Positions 1 through 8,678 of a stretch of 53,379 bases of DNA are shown here, one piece after another. The notes beneath the pieces were generated by a model. The model had not been told where the DNA came from. It did no database searches and was given only the letters and a program-made list of their open reading frames with translations. The stretch is from positions 1 through 53,379 of the forward strand of contig CAMLCH010000011.1 of NCBI GenBank assembly GCA_946478525.1, read 5' to 3'. Origin of the DNA: Snodgrassella alvi_G. Lineage in GTDB: Bacteria; Pseudomonadota; Gammaproteobacteria; Burkholderiales; Neisseriaceae. The translations under genes and the position numbers were made by a program. Every line of letters begins with the position of its first letter. Positions within the stretch are counted from its first letter, which is position 1.

Positions 1-2
1 AA

Positions 3-191
3 ACTAAGATAACATTATTAGCATCTGAGAAAAAAGCAAAAGGCTTATATACCCAGATTTATCACTTTATTTTTTATGATGCTATAGGAAATAGTTATGA
101 AACCATTACTAATAATGATGCTTCCTATGAAGAATGTTCAGAGACTGGTGTTGATGTCTATTTAATATCAAGAAGTGTTTCAAACAAGTAA
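3..191 (+). CDS. 3' end of an unknown gene (cut by window edge)
   Basis: An open frame runs from the window edge to a TAA at 189-191 and gives 62 residues with no start inside the window. The readable part includes KKAKGLYTQIYHFIFYDAIG and ends in VDVYLISRSVSNK. I do not recognise the family. It is followed by more than 1.3 kb of non-coding, decayed sequence and an ankyrin-repeat relic, a setting typical of small orphan or immunity genes at the end of a polymorphic toxin locus. That role is inference from context only. Confidence 0.5.
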   Translation, partial: TKITLLASEKKAKGLYTQIYHFIFYDAIGNSYETITNNDASYEECSETGVDVYLISRSVSNK

Positions 192-1538
192 ATAAATGTC
201 ATCATTTTGGGATTATTATATACTGAGCACGGTGTACATATGATAATTTAGTCGCTAAATTGTGTTTTTATAATTGGAATTGAATTTGGACACAGGTTAA
301 ATTAATCAGAATAATTAAGATGCAGTAAATATAAGTCCATGGGTATAACTTAAATCAGGAATTAGTATTAACCTTTACTTTATTGGTATTTTATCTAATT
401 TATTAATGAATGTGTCTTTATTGGTTAACTCTATAGTTTTGTTGTTATGGCAAAATGTAGTGTTAAATCAATTTGAGCTTGATTTACTATTGCAGAAATA
501 TGAGAAATTAGAAATAAAGAAATGTTTTGATTTTTGCTGAGTTGTCTGGCAACGTTAGTTGGAAACCCCATGTTCTAAATAGTAACAGTAATGACAAAAG
601 GAAGATGTTAACTGTTAAAAATAAAGAAATTGTACCTTTTTTGAATCATATGAGTCTTGGGAATCAATATAGATTTAAAAAAATTAGTTGCAGATTTTTT
701 AGGAACTGAGGTTATTGCTTAGAAAATTTTTTCGATTTCTATGCATCTATAGGGCATTATATTTTTCTGGAGTTCTGTTGTTTTTATGCGGATAAGATAA
801 ATTATGCAATTATAGTTAAAAACTAATTACATGATATCTATATAATGAGGTAGCTTTTTGGCGGCAATTAAATCTAATAATTATCAAAAGGTATATGAAA
901 ATTTGCGACAAGTCATTAATTTATCCTGTTTGCGCTATAAAAGCATGAAAAAATAAATAACCATAGCAGGAATTTTGTTTTGTTTTGATCAGCAAATCAA
1001 TGTAGCCTAATTGATCAAGTTAATTTAAATAACTTATATTTTTGTCTAAACTATGGTGTGGTTGAGATATAAAGTTTCAATAGATCTATAGTTTAAGATT
1101 GATAAATTGAAAGTATAAAAATTTACCAGCTTTGTTGCTAGGAATAATGATAATTCATTTAGAATATAAGTGATGATAAAAGATAACCAACATAAGATAA
1201 TTTCTGAATTTGATTTATGCTTATACTATGAATTAGTTGGTGAAATTTTTTTATTTATGTTGATAAATATGGTTATTTATGTATTATATATTGAGGAAAT
1301 TGCATAGGCTGTTAGTGTCTAGACAAAGGTTAGTTTAATTCTGGAAGAATAGAGTAGTGAAGGTAAGTTTGTTCATTAGATATTTGAAATACCCACATGT
1401 GTATATGGCTGATAGGTTAGGATATTTCTTTGATTTTTATCTATAAAATATTCTTTTGTAATTATTTATGATTTTAACTATTTATACTTCAGAAAAATTT
1501 ATATTATAGACTATCTTTAATACTAAACGATAAACATT
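192..1538. other. AT-rich decayed intergenic region
   Basis: No intact gene is convincing here. Several short open stretches look like gene debris. One around 660-720 reads INIDLKKLVADFLGTEVIA before a stop. Another at 1173-1307 is a 44-codon ATG frame beginning MIKDNQHKIISEFDLCLYYE with a hydrophobic middle. A third around 860-950 ends in NLSCLRYKSMKK. None has a recognisable family, and frames change between pieces, so I read the stretch as a graveyard of small accessory genes. Confidence 0.45.
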
Positions 1539-1872
1539 ATGAAATATGAAGAATTATTAGAACAAGTTTATGAATCCAATCTAGATAAAATAAAAGAGTT
1601 ATTAGCAGAAAGAGCTAATCCCAATCTTTCCACTGATAGTGGTTTATAATATTATCATTGTATATAGCAATTGATACCGTAGTTGAAAACAGCAAAAATA
1701 CTATAATATAACAGAGGACTCAATTGATATTATTAAATTTTTGTTAGATTTTGGAGCGAATTTTTATATAAAAGACAGAGATGAGAGAAACGCTTATGAG
1801 CTTGCTAGAGGTTAGCATATTCCAGTACAAAACTTATTTGAAATGTTGATAAGGATTGATAATAATATATAA
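1539..1872 (+). pseudogene. Ankyrin-repeat protein relic, frameshifted
   Basis: An ATG at 1539 opens a 36-codon frame (MKYEELLEQVYESNLDKIKE, then LLAERANPNLSTDSGL) that stops at 1647-1649. The reading continues in frame 2 (SLYIAIDTVVENSKNT) and then in frame 1 from about 1687 (ITEDSIDIIKFLLDFGAN, IKDRDERNAYELARG). An in-frame TAG at 1813-1815 interrupts it, and after that codon it reads HIPVQNLFEMLIRIDNNI to the TAA at 1870-1872. The 'IKFLLDFGAN...D..ER.AYELA' pattern is classic ankyrin repeat. Two frame changes plus one nonsense codon make it a pseudogene. Short ankyrin proteins of this type are often immunity or accessory proteins beside toxin genes; that role is inference. Confidence 0.72.
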
Positions 1873-2083
1873 AAATTAAAGAATATGGTAAATTGGCCAA
1901 ATCAATTAAAGGTATTTTTTAAGGTTGAAAGACGGCTAAAGATAAAAGGTGGTAAAAATAGCCTGTAAACATCACACTAATATGTCAAGCATGTTTCGGT
2001 TGCAATAGACTTACTGAATGAAAAAGCAATCCGATTAAATAATCTGACTATCACAAGCGTCATTTATGTTGAATCCATTAAAA

Positions 2084-2121
2084 GATTGATCAAAAATCTG
2101 AGTAGAGATTTTTGATCAATC
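2084..2121 (-). terminator. Intrinsic terminator of kynU
   Basis: A perfect 16-bp inverted repeat (2084-2099 pairs with 2106-2121) has a 6-nt loop. Read on the minus strand it is followed by a run of four T. It begins 18 nt past the kynU stop codon. Confidence 0.8.
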
Positions 2122-2139
2122 TGTGAAGATGCGGATTTG

Positions 2140-3390
2140 TTAAGTAACTTGTCTACGAGTCTGAAATTGTGGTTGAGACCATTGCTGAGTTTGCAGCACT
2201 TCTTTTAGATGCTGGACTGCTTGCCAGATATCGACACTACTCAGGTATAAAGGTGTAACACCAAGTCGAATAACTTCTGGTTCACGGTAATCTCCAATTA
2301 CACCGCGGGCAATCAAAGCTTGTACGATCTCATAGCCATGAGGGTGACGAATGCTGACATGGCTGCCACGATGGTGATGCTCACGCGGAGTGATCAGGGT
2401 AAGATCAAAACCGCTACACTCCTGTTCAATTAGCTGAATAAGTAAATCAGTTAAATGCAGTGATTTTTTTCTTAGTGCCTGCATATCAGTTTGCAGGAAA
2501 ATATCGATACCACACTCTATCAAGTTCATGGAAACTATTGGTTGAGTGCCACAAAGGAAACGGCGCACGTTGCCAGCTGGGGTGTAGTTTACCGCCATAT
2601 CAAAAGGTTTGGCATGTCCCCACCAACCGGACAAAGGTTGATTAAATGCCGTCTGATATTGGCTATGTGCCCAGAGCATCGCCGGTGCACCTGGCCCGCC
2701 ATTGAGGTACTTATAGGTACAACCAATAGCGAAGTCGCTATCAGAGCCGTTCAGATCAATGGGAACAGCACCAATAGAATGACATAAATCCCAGATAACT
2801 AGTGCACCATGTTTATGGGCTAATTGATTAACAGCAGCCATGTCATGCAGATAACCGGTGCGATAATTAACATGCGATAAAACGATCACGGCTGTATCAT
2901 CGGTTACGATGTCCGGCAATGTAGTGGGTTGATCAATTAGTTTCAGTTCATAACCCTGATTAATCATTGCCATGAACCCTTCAATCATATAGAGATCAGT
3001 TGGAAATGAATCTCGTTCGGCAATAATAACTTTACGGTGATTGTCTTTTTGTTTTTGAATACCAATAGCGCTAGCCAGCACTTTAAACAGGTTCAAACTG
3101 GTGGTGTCAGTGACGACGGTTTCGTTATCATGTGCGCCGATTAATTTACCTATTTTATTGCCTAATCTTACCGGCAAATCCCACCATCCTGCTTTATTCC
3201 AGCTATTAATCAGATCGGTACCCCATTGCTGATTAATCACTGCCAGAGCTTTTTCTGCTACCTTTTTCGGTTTCGCACCTAAAGAGTTACCATCTAGGTA
3301 TATAACCCCTTGTGGTAATTCAAACTGATTTTTTAGTGGAGCCAGAATATCGGCGGCATCCCATTGCTGACATTGTTCGAGTGTAATCAT
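2140..3390 (-). CDS. kynU: Kynureninase
   Basis: A PLP-dependent, fold-type I enzyme that cleaves L-kynurenine to anthranilate and L-alanine (and 3-hydroxykynurenine to 3-hydroxyanthranilate) in the cytosol. It is 416 residues, the usual size. The Schiff-base lysine lies in CTYKYLNGGPG (Lys227), the PLP-contacting stretch VIWDLCHSIGAVP is at about 198-210, and the N-terminal DGNSLGAKP motif is at about 33-41. The ATG at 3390 has only a weak ribosome-binding site. It is the last gene of the leftward gab block, 161 nt past the permease stop, and has its own terminator. No kynA or kynB is present, so the substrate would be imported kynurenine or made by genes elsewhere. Confidence 0.93.
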   Translation of the reverse strand: MITLEQCQQWDAADILAPLKNQFELPQGVIYLDGNSLGAKPKKVAEKALAVINQQWGTDLINSWNKAGWWDLPVRLGNKIGKLIGAHDNETVVTDTTSLNLFKVLASAIGIQKQKDNHRKVIIAERDSFPTDLYMIEGFMAMINQGYELKLIDQPTTLPDIVTDDTAVIVLSHVNYRTGYLHDMAAVNQLAHKHGALVIWDLCHSIGAVPIDLNGSDSDFAIGCTYKYLNGGPGAPAMLWAHSQYQTAFNQPLSGWWGHAKPFDMAVNYTPAGNVRRFLCGTQPIVSMNLIECGIDIFLQTDMQALRKKSLHLTDLLIQLIEQECSGFDLTLITPREHHHRGSHVSIRHPHGYEIVQALIARGVIGDYREPEVIRLGVTPLYLSSVDIWQAVQHLKEVLQTQQWSQPQFQTRRQVT

Positions 3391-3551
3391 TTTTCGTAGG
3401 TTGAATTTGAAAAATGAATAGTGTACTGAATAGTTGCCAGTTAAGGCGAATAAAATTTAAATTAATTTATCCGAATATTTATCTTTATCAATCTGTGTCA
3501 AGATAGATAAATATTATTGCCACCTGATCTATATAACATCAATATTAAATA

Positions 3552-4937
3552 TTATTCTGTTTTATTCTGCTGGCTACCGATTTTAAATACTTGTACTACT
3601 ATACCCATTATCAGAATGATGGCTGCCAGTATGCTGGTATATATTACTTCATACTTATAAGTTCCTTCGATAATCATGATAATAATCGAAGCTATAATCA
3701 GCCCGATAATCAGATAAGTTAGCCATGGAAAACACCACATTTTAAATGTCAGTGTTTGTCCTTGTTTTTCCAGTTTTTTACGCAGAAATAATTGTGAGAA
3801 ACTGATAGCAAGATAAACATACAGGGCAATCGTACCGGTAGCAGTCATCAGTACATCGTAAACATCCATTTTGGCGGTAGCGGTCAGATACACGGCAAAC
3901 AGGGTAAAGATGCAGGAAATTAGCACACTAATTTGCGGACTGCCATTTTTCGAAGTATAGGACATTACCCGATGAGCATCACCACGTTTTGCCAGTGAAT
4001 ATAACATGCGCGAGGAGGTATACAGGGCTGAGTTAAAGCAACTTAATACCGAAGTAAGAATAACAAAATTGACGATATGGCGAGCCTGAGGAATCCCCAG
4101 TGAGGTTAGTACTACACTGTATGTTCCCCATGTGGCATCATTCAGCCGCGGGTCGTTATACGGAATTAGACAAACGGTAATAAAAATCGAACCAACATAA
4201 AACAGGATGATGCGCCAGACAACCGATTTTGTGGCTTTACGAATTTCTGTAGCCGGATGATTGGATTCTGACGCAGCAACGGTAACAATTTCAGCACCAA
4301 TATAGGCAAACATGACACCCAGTAATGCTGTTACCACCGATGATGATCCTTTGGGCATAAATCCCTGATCGGTTAGGTGTGACCAGCCTTTTGCTTCTGC
4401 CTGACCCCAAGGCCATAAATGGATAATAGCCAGACTGCCTACAATGAGAAATAATACAATGGCGACTACTTTGATTAAAGCAAACCAGAATTCAAATTCC
4501 CCGTAATTTTTTACATCCATCAGATTGATAATAATCAAGGCTAGGGTTACGGCCAGCATATAGCTCCAGATGGGAAATACAGGAAACCAGTTATTAAGAA
4601 TTTTACCGGCTACATAGGCTTCCCAGCCCATAAGCAATGCCCAGAAAAACCAGTATAACCAGCCAATGCTGAAACCTGCCCAGCGGCCGATAGCAGTATC
4701 GGCATATGTGGAAAAAGAACCGCTATCCGGATGAGCTACAGCCATTTCTCCTAACATGCGCATAATCAGCATGACGAGAAGACCGCCGGCACCATAGGCA
4801 AGAATGGCTGCGGGTCCCGTATGGTAAATTACAGAGCCGGAGCCAATAAATAAAGCCCCTCCGATCACGCCAGCAATAGAAATCATAGTCAGATGGCGTG
4901 ATTTAAGTCCGTTTTTCAGTGTGGATGATGTACTCAA
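3552..4937 (-). CDS. gabP: GABA permease-like amino-acid transporter (APC family)
   Basis: A 461-residue secondary transporter of the amino acid-polyamine-organocation family, close in style to GabP/AnsP/AroP. About 12 membrane helices are visible. The N-terminal signature RHLTMISIAGVIGGALFIGS contains the unwound helix-1 glycine motif, followed by GEMAVAHPDSGSFSTYAD at about 103-120. Sitting beside gabT and gabD argues for GABA as the substrate, but closely related permeases carry other amino acids. The start is a TTG preceded by AGGAG at 7-nt spacing, with no nearby ATG, so an inefficient start codon is paired with a strong ribosome-binding site. A strong terminator separates it from gabD, so it may have its own promoter. 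Confidence 0.85.
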   Translation of the reverse strand: MSTSSTLKNGLKSRHLTMISIAGVIGGALFIGSGSVIYHTGPAAILAYGAGGLLVMLIMRMLGEMAVAHPDSGSFSTYADTAIGRWAGFSIGWLYWFFWALLMGWEAYVAGKILNNWFPVFPIWSYMLAVTLALIIINLMDVKNYGEFEFWFALIKVVAIVLFLIVGSLAIIHLWPWGQAEAKGWSHLTDQGFMPKGSSSVVTALLGVMFAYIGAEIVTVAASESNHPATEIRKATKSVVWRIILFYVGSIFITVCLIPYNDPRLNDATWGTYSVVLTSLGIPQARHIVNFVILTSVLSCFNSALYTSSRMLYSLAKRGDAHRVMSYTSKNGSPQISVLISCIFTLFAVYLTATAKMDVYDVLMTATGTIALYVYLAISFSQLFLRKKLEKQGQTLTFKMWCFPWLTYLIIGLIIASIIIMIIEGTYKYEVIYTSILAAIILIMGIVVQVFKIGSQQNKTE

Positions 4938-5051
4938 ATTAATTCTCCTTTTAAAAGATTAATATCAGACAGAGCTACTTTAGTAGGCTGAATTTAGTCG
5001 ACAATGATTCATCCCGATTTATGCAGTGCATTCAGGATTTTTATAATTATG

Positions 5052-5087
5052 AAAAAAAGCGGCAGCGAAGTAGATTATGGCTGCCGC
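5052..5087 (-). terminator. Intrinsic terminator after gabT-gabD
   Basis: A GC-rich 8-bp stem (GCGGCAGC at 5059-5066 with GCTGCCGC at 5080-5087) is followed on the minus strand by seven T (5058-5052). It sits 12 nt beyond the gabD stop and before gabP, so gabP-kynU probably depend on read-through or on a promoter in 4938-5050. Confidence 0.85.
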
Positions 5088-5098
5088 AGATTTAAGAC

Positions 5099-6556
5099 TT
5101 ACTGGTCAATGCCGGCAAGAAGTACATATTTAATTTCAGTATAATCTTCTATACCGTATTTAGAACCTTCTCGACCAAGACCGGATTGCTTGACGCCACC
5201 AAAAGGTGCAGCTTCATTTGACAGCAGTCCTGTATTGATGGCTACCATGCCATAATCCAGATTTTCGCTGACGCGTACTATTCTGCCGATATCACGGCTG
5301 TAGAAATAACTGGCCAGCCCGAATTCGGTGTCATTAGCCCAGCTGACAACTTCTTCTTCGCTTTCAAAACGAAATACCGGCGCCAAAGGACCGAAAGTTT
5401 CCTCTCGGGCAACTTTCATGTCTTGAGTAACATTTTTCAGTAATGTGGGTTGGAAGAACAATTCACCGTGATTATCTGCGCTTCCTCCGGCAACGACTTC
5501 CGCTCCTTTATTAATCGCATCTGTTATATGTTCTTGAACTTTGTTAACCGCACCTGCATCAATTAATGGTCCAACAGTTACGCCCTGATCCAGTCCGTTA
5601 CCGATTTTAAGTTTGGCAATGGCCTGAGCCAGTTTATTTACGAATTCATCATATACAGCACTTTGTACGTACAACCGGTTAGCACATACGCAGGTCTGGC
5701 CGGCATTACGGAATTTGGAAATCATCGCACCTTCTACGGCTGCATCGATATCAGCATCATTAAAAACGATAAATGGTGCATTACCACCCAGTTCCATCGA
5801 TACTTTTTTTATTGTACCGGCGCACTGAGCAATCAGTTTACGACCTACTTCTGTAGAACCGGTAAAACTGAATTTTTTTACCCGATCGTCTTCAGTTAAT
5901 ACTTTACCGATTTCACTGGAGCTGCCGGTAATGACATTGACTACTCCGGGCGGGATGCCAGCACGCTGTGCCAGCTCAGCAATGGCCAGTGCAGATAATG
6001 GTGTTTGTGAGGCCGGACGAATAACAAAAGTACAGCCGGCAGCCAGAGCCGGAGCAATCTTGCGGGTAATCATTGCATTCGGAAAGTTCCACGGCGTAAT
6101 GGCTGCACATACGCCGATTGGCTGCTTAAGTACCATAATCCGTTTGTCGTTTGACGGCGCGGGTATGGTGTCACCATAAATACGCTTGGCTTCTTCTGAA
6201 TACCATTCCAGATAAGATGCACCATAGGCAATTTCACCTTTAGCCTCAGCCAGCGGCTTCCCCTGTTCTGAAGTCAGGATAATGCCCAGATCTTCCTGAT
6301 GCTGCATCATTAGCTCAAACCAGCGGCGCAGAAGATTACTGCGTTCTTTGGCTGATTTGGCTTGCCATGGTTTCAATGCTGCATGTGCTGCTGCTACAGC
6401 ACGTTCAGTTTCTGCTGTACCCATACATGGCACGTTTGCCAGATTGTTTCCGGTAGCTGGATTGATAACTGAAATAACCGCGCCATTATCGGCGTTTAAC
6501 CATTGACCATCTATATAACACTGAGTTTTTAATAATGCAGAATCACGTAATTGCAT
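5099..6556 (-). CDS. gabD: Succinate-semialdehyde dehydrogenase (NAD(P)+)
   Basis: An aldehyde dehydrogenase superfamily enzyme of 485 residues that oxidises succinate semialdehyde to succinate, the second step of GABA catabolism. Catalytic Cys289 lies in GQTCVCANR and general-base Glu255 in MELGGNAP. The PWNFPN (about 155-160) and FTGSTEVG (about 231-238) cofactor-loop motifs are present. The usual KPAS/KPAE lysine of the cofactor-binding segment reads arginine here (VIRPASQTP, Arg180). The ATG at 6556 follows AGGAAG at good spacing. The gene lies 85 nt after gabT, which supplies its substrate. A 3' relic of a second gabD lies at 9713-9900. Confidence 0.93.
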   Translation of the reverse strand: MQLRDSALLKTQCYIDGQWLNADNGAVISVINPATGNNLANVPCMGTAETERAVAAAHAALKPWQAKSAKERSNLLRRWFELMMQHQEDLGIILTSEQGKPLAEAKGEIAYGASYLEWYSEEAKRIYGDTIPAPSNDKRIMVLKQPIGVCAAITPWNFPNAMITRKIAPALAAGCTFVIRPASQTPLSALAIAELAQRAGIPPGVVNVITGSSSEIGKVLTEDDRVKKFSFTGSTEVGRKLIAQCAGTIKKVSMELGGNAPFIVFNDADIDAAVEGAMISKFRNAGQTCVCANRLYVQSAVYDEFVNKLAQAIAKLKIGNGLDQGVTVGPLIDAGAVNKVQEHITDAINKGAEVVAGGSADNHGELFFQPTLLKNVTQDMKVAREETFGPLAPVFRFESEEEVVSWANDTEFGLASYFYSRDIGRIVRVSENLDYGMVAINTGLLSNEAAPFGGVKQSGLGREGSKYGIEDYTEIKYVLLAGIDQ

Positions 6557-6641
6557 AGGTTTCTTCCTAATAAACTGAAACAGACATGACAGGCTACCAG
6601 TAAATCAATTTACTGGATCAGCCTGCTGACAATGAATATTA

Positions 6642-7913
6642 TTAAGCCTGACGCAAGGCTGTTTCAAGTATATTCAATGCTTCATCAAATACATGATCTT
6701 CAATAGTAAGCGGATACAGACAACGAATTACATTGTAATACTGTCCGCAGGTCAGGATCATCAGACCGTTTTCCAATGCCAATTGCTGTACTTTTTTGGT
6801 TCGTTCAGCATCTGGTTCTGAGGTGCCGGGTTTAACTAATTCAATGGCAACCATAGAACCCGGTCCGCGTACTTCTGCAATAGACGGAATAACTTCTTTT
6901 AAATTGTTAAAGCGTTCTTTTAATCTGTTACCCAAAATATTGGCACGCTCACACAGTTTTTCTTCTTCAATAACATCCATAACTGCATCTGCAGCAGCCA
7001 GTCCTAATGGACTACCAGCGTACGTACCGCCCAAGCCACCTACCACAGGAGCATTCATGATGGCTTCTTTGCCTACTACACCGGAAAGCGGAAAACCGCC
7101 AGCCAGAGATTTAGCAATGGCCATTAAATCTGGCTGTACATCGGTTAATTCAGTAGCAAACATTTTTCCGGTACGAGCAAAGCCGGACTGAATTTCATCA
7201 AAAATCAAAACAATGCCATGTTCATCTGCCAGCTGACGTAAACCACGCAAAAATTCATTTGGAGTAACATTAAAACCACCTTCACCCTGAACTACTTCGA
7301 TGATAATAGCTGCTATATCGCTGGGTGCTAGATGACATTTAAAAATATTTTGAAGACCATTTAATGCATCTTCAATGCTCACGCCTCGCATGGCATTCGG
7401 ATAAGGGGCATGTACAATATCAGCCGGAAATGGCCCGAAATCTACTTTATAGGGGGCAATTTTACCGGTTAGAGCCATAGTCAGATTGGTACGACCATGA
7501 AAGGCACCGTTAAATGCAATTACACCACGTCTTTTGGTATAGGCACGGGCAATTTTAATGGCATTTTCAACAGCTTCAGCACCAGAGGTAACAAACATTG
7601 TGCGCTTGTCGCCGGCAATAGGTGCTCTGGCATTAATTTTTTCGGCAACCTTAGCATACAGCTCATATGGAACAGTATTAAAACAAGTATGCGAAAATTT
7701 CTGCAGCTGATCAGCTACTGCTTTTTGTACTTTGGGATGTAGATGACCGGTATTCAGGACACCGATTCCTCCGGCAAAATCAATATAGCGTTTACCTTCA
7801 GGAGTCCAGAACTCAGCATTTTGGGCATGATCAATATAGAAATCGCACATGAAGCCGACGCCACGAGGGGCTGCGGCTAGTTGACGCTGACGAACATTGC
7901 TTATTTGACTCAT
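6642..7913 (-). CDS. gabT: 4-aminobutyrate aminotransferase
   Basis: A class III PLP aminotransferase of 423 residues that moves the amino group of GABA to 2-oxoglutarate, giving succinate semialdehyde and glutamate. The Schiff-base lysine is in MAIAKSLAGGFP (Lys268, the same number as in E. coli GabT). LIFDEIQSGFARTGK (about 236-250) contains the cofactor-binding Asp, and the TSGAEAVENA phosphate-binding loop is at about 109-118. The ATG at 7913 is preceded by GGAG. It is the first gene of the leftward gabT-gabD pair, so the promoter should lie in 7914-8300. No gabR-type regulator is seen nearby. Confidence 0.93.
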   Translation of the reverse strand: MSQISNVRQRQLAAAPRGVGFMCDFYIDHAQNAEFWTPEGKRYIDFAGGIGVLNTGHLHPKVQKAVADQLQKFSHTCFNTVPYELYAKVAEKINARAPIAGDKRTMFVTSGAEAVENAIKIARAYTKRRGVIAFNGAFHGRTNLTMALTGKIAPYKVDFGPFPADIVHAPYPNAMRGVSIEDALNGLQNIFKCHLAPSDIAAIIIEVVQGEGGFNVTPNEFLRGLRQLADEHGIVLIFDEIQSGFARTGKMFATELTDVQPDLMAIAKSLAGGFPLSGVVGKEAIMNAPVVGGLGGTYAGSPLGLAAADAVMDVIEEEKLCERANILGNRLKERFNNLKEVIPSIAEVRGPGSMVAIELVKPGTSEPDAERTKKVQQLALENGLMILTCGQYYNVIRCLYPLTIEDHVFDEALNILETALRQA

Positions 7914-8387
7914 AAATTTTCTCCATAAAAGTGCAGACCAGCCTAAGCAGGTTATTTCAATATCAACGGGAAGATATGTGTTTTAAAATATAACTAACTG
8001 ACTGAATTCATCAGTTTTATAATTGATTGGTTTATGCAATTAAATTACGGGATTAAATTTACATTGTCAATCTAGATAAATATTCTGCTAACGTAGAATA
8101 TTAAAAAAAATTCAATAAAAATAAAATTTAATGTTTTTATATTTGGTATTATTGGCAATTAATATTAATTATAAATATTATTTTAAGAATTAATTGTTTA
8201 ATTTATGCGTATATTCTTAATGGCTGAGCGTCTGCAGGCATGCAAATAAAGTGCTGCTTTATTTGATTATTGATTTCAATGATGTATAAAGGTATGTGTT
8301 AATTAAAAAGGCTAAATCAGTTGGATTTGGCCTGATAGAAATTGGTGTCGTGTAGTGTTATTCAGTTAAAACTAATCAATACTGCTG
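7914..8387. other. gabT upstream region
   Basis: AT-rich and without a gene. It should carry the gabT promoter. It contains a perfect 9-bp inverted repeat (8243-8251 with 8257-8265, loop TGCTG) that could be an operator or a weak terminator, and the separate hairpin annotated at 8305-8332. Confidence 0.4.
8305..8332 (-). terminator. Intrinsic terminator left behind the decayed transporter
   Basis: GGCTAAATC (8310-8318) pairs with GATTTGGCC (8324-8332) with one G-T wobble and a 5-nt loop. On the minus strand it is followed by five T. It lies 55 nt past the stop codon of the transporter relic, so it looks like that lost gene's terminator. Confidence 0.65.
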
Positions 8388-8626
8388 TTATGAAACTATT
8401 TTGGTATGGACTGGTTTAGCAATAATCAGACAGAAAATAAATGAAACAGACACCATTGCAAGTGCCATCACATAAATAATGTGATGGCCGAAGTTGGCAG
8501 AAATTACGTCCTGTAACAAACCAGGCAGAATAGTACTGTATAAAGGCAATTATTAAATAAATTAGAAATTAAACAGTTCACTAGGAAGCTGATCCTGAAA
8601 ATACAAGATGCAGACACTGGCACACT
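8388..8626 (-). pseudogene. 3' relic of a second SetA/B-type MFS efflux transporter
   Basis: Read on the minus strand this gives ASVCILYFQDQLP, then stops and small losses, then LPGLLQDVISANFGHHIIY and MALAMVSVSFIFCLII. It aligns with the C-terminal 70 residues of the intact transporter at 9981-11195 (ASIGMLYFQDLLP, LAGILQGVVSARFGHQSIY, SLAMVSLSFILCLII). Three in-frame stops lie in the middle, and everything upstream of this part of the gene is missing. The remaining frame ends at a TAA at 8388-8390, followed by its own terminator hairpin. This is a clear decayed paralogue lying directly upstream of gabT. Confidence 0.85.
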
Positions 8627-8678
8627 TGATTAATTTTAATTTTTATTGATGTCGAAGTAGGTTTGGTTAACGAAACAA

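Noticed and set aside
527..709. Open frame of 60 codons on the + strand
   Set aside because: It starts with TTG, no ribosome-binding site, and a different frame of the same stretch gives better peptide-like text near its end.
2648..2659. ATGCCGTCTGAT, close to the Neisseria DNA uptake sequence ATGCCGTCTGAA
   Set aside because: A single 11 of 12 match inside kynU. Full GCCGTCTGAA words are not enriched in the window, so no uptake-sequence claim is made.
2491..2787. 98-codon frame antisense to kynU
   Set aside because: Shadow of a conserved enzyme gene; no independent support.
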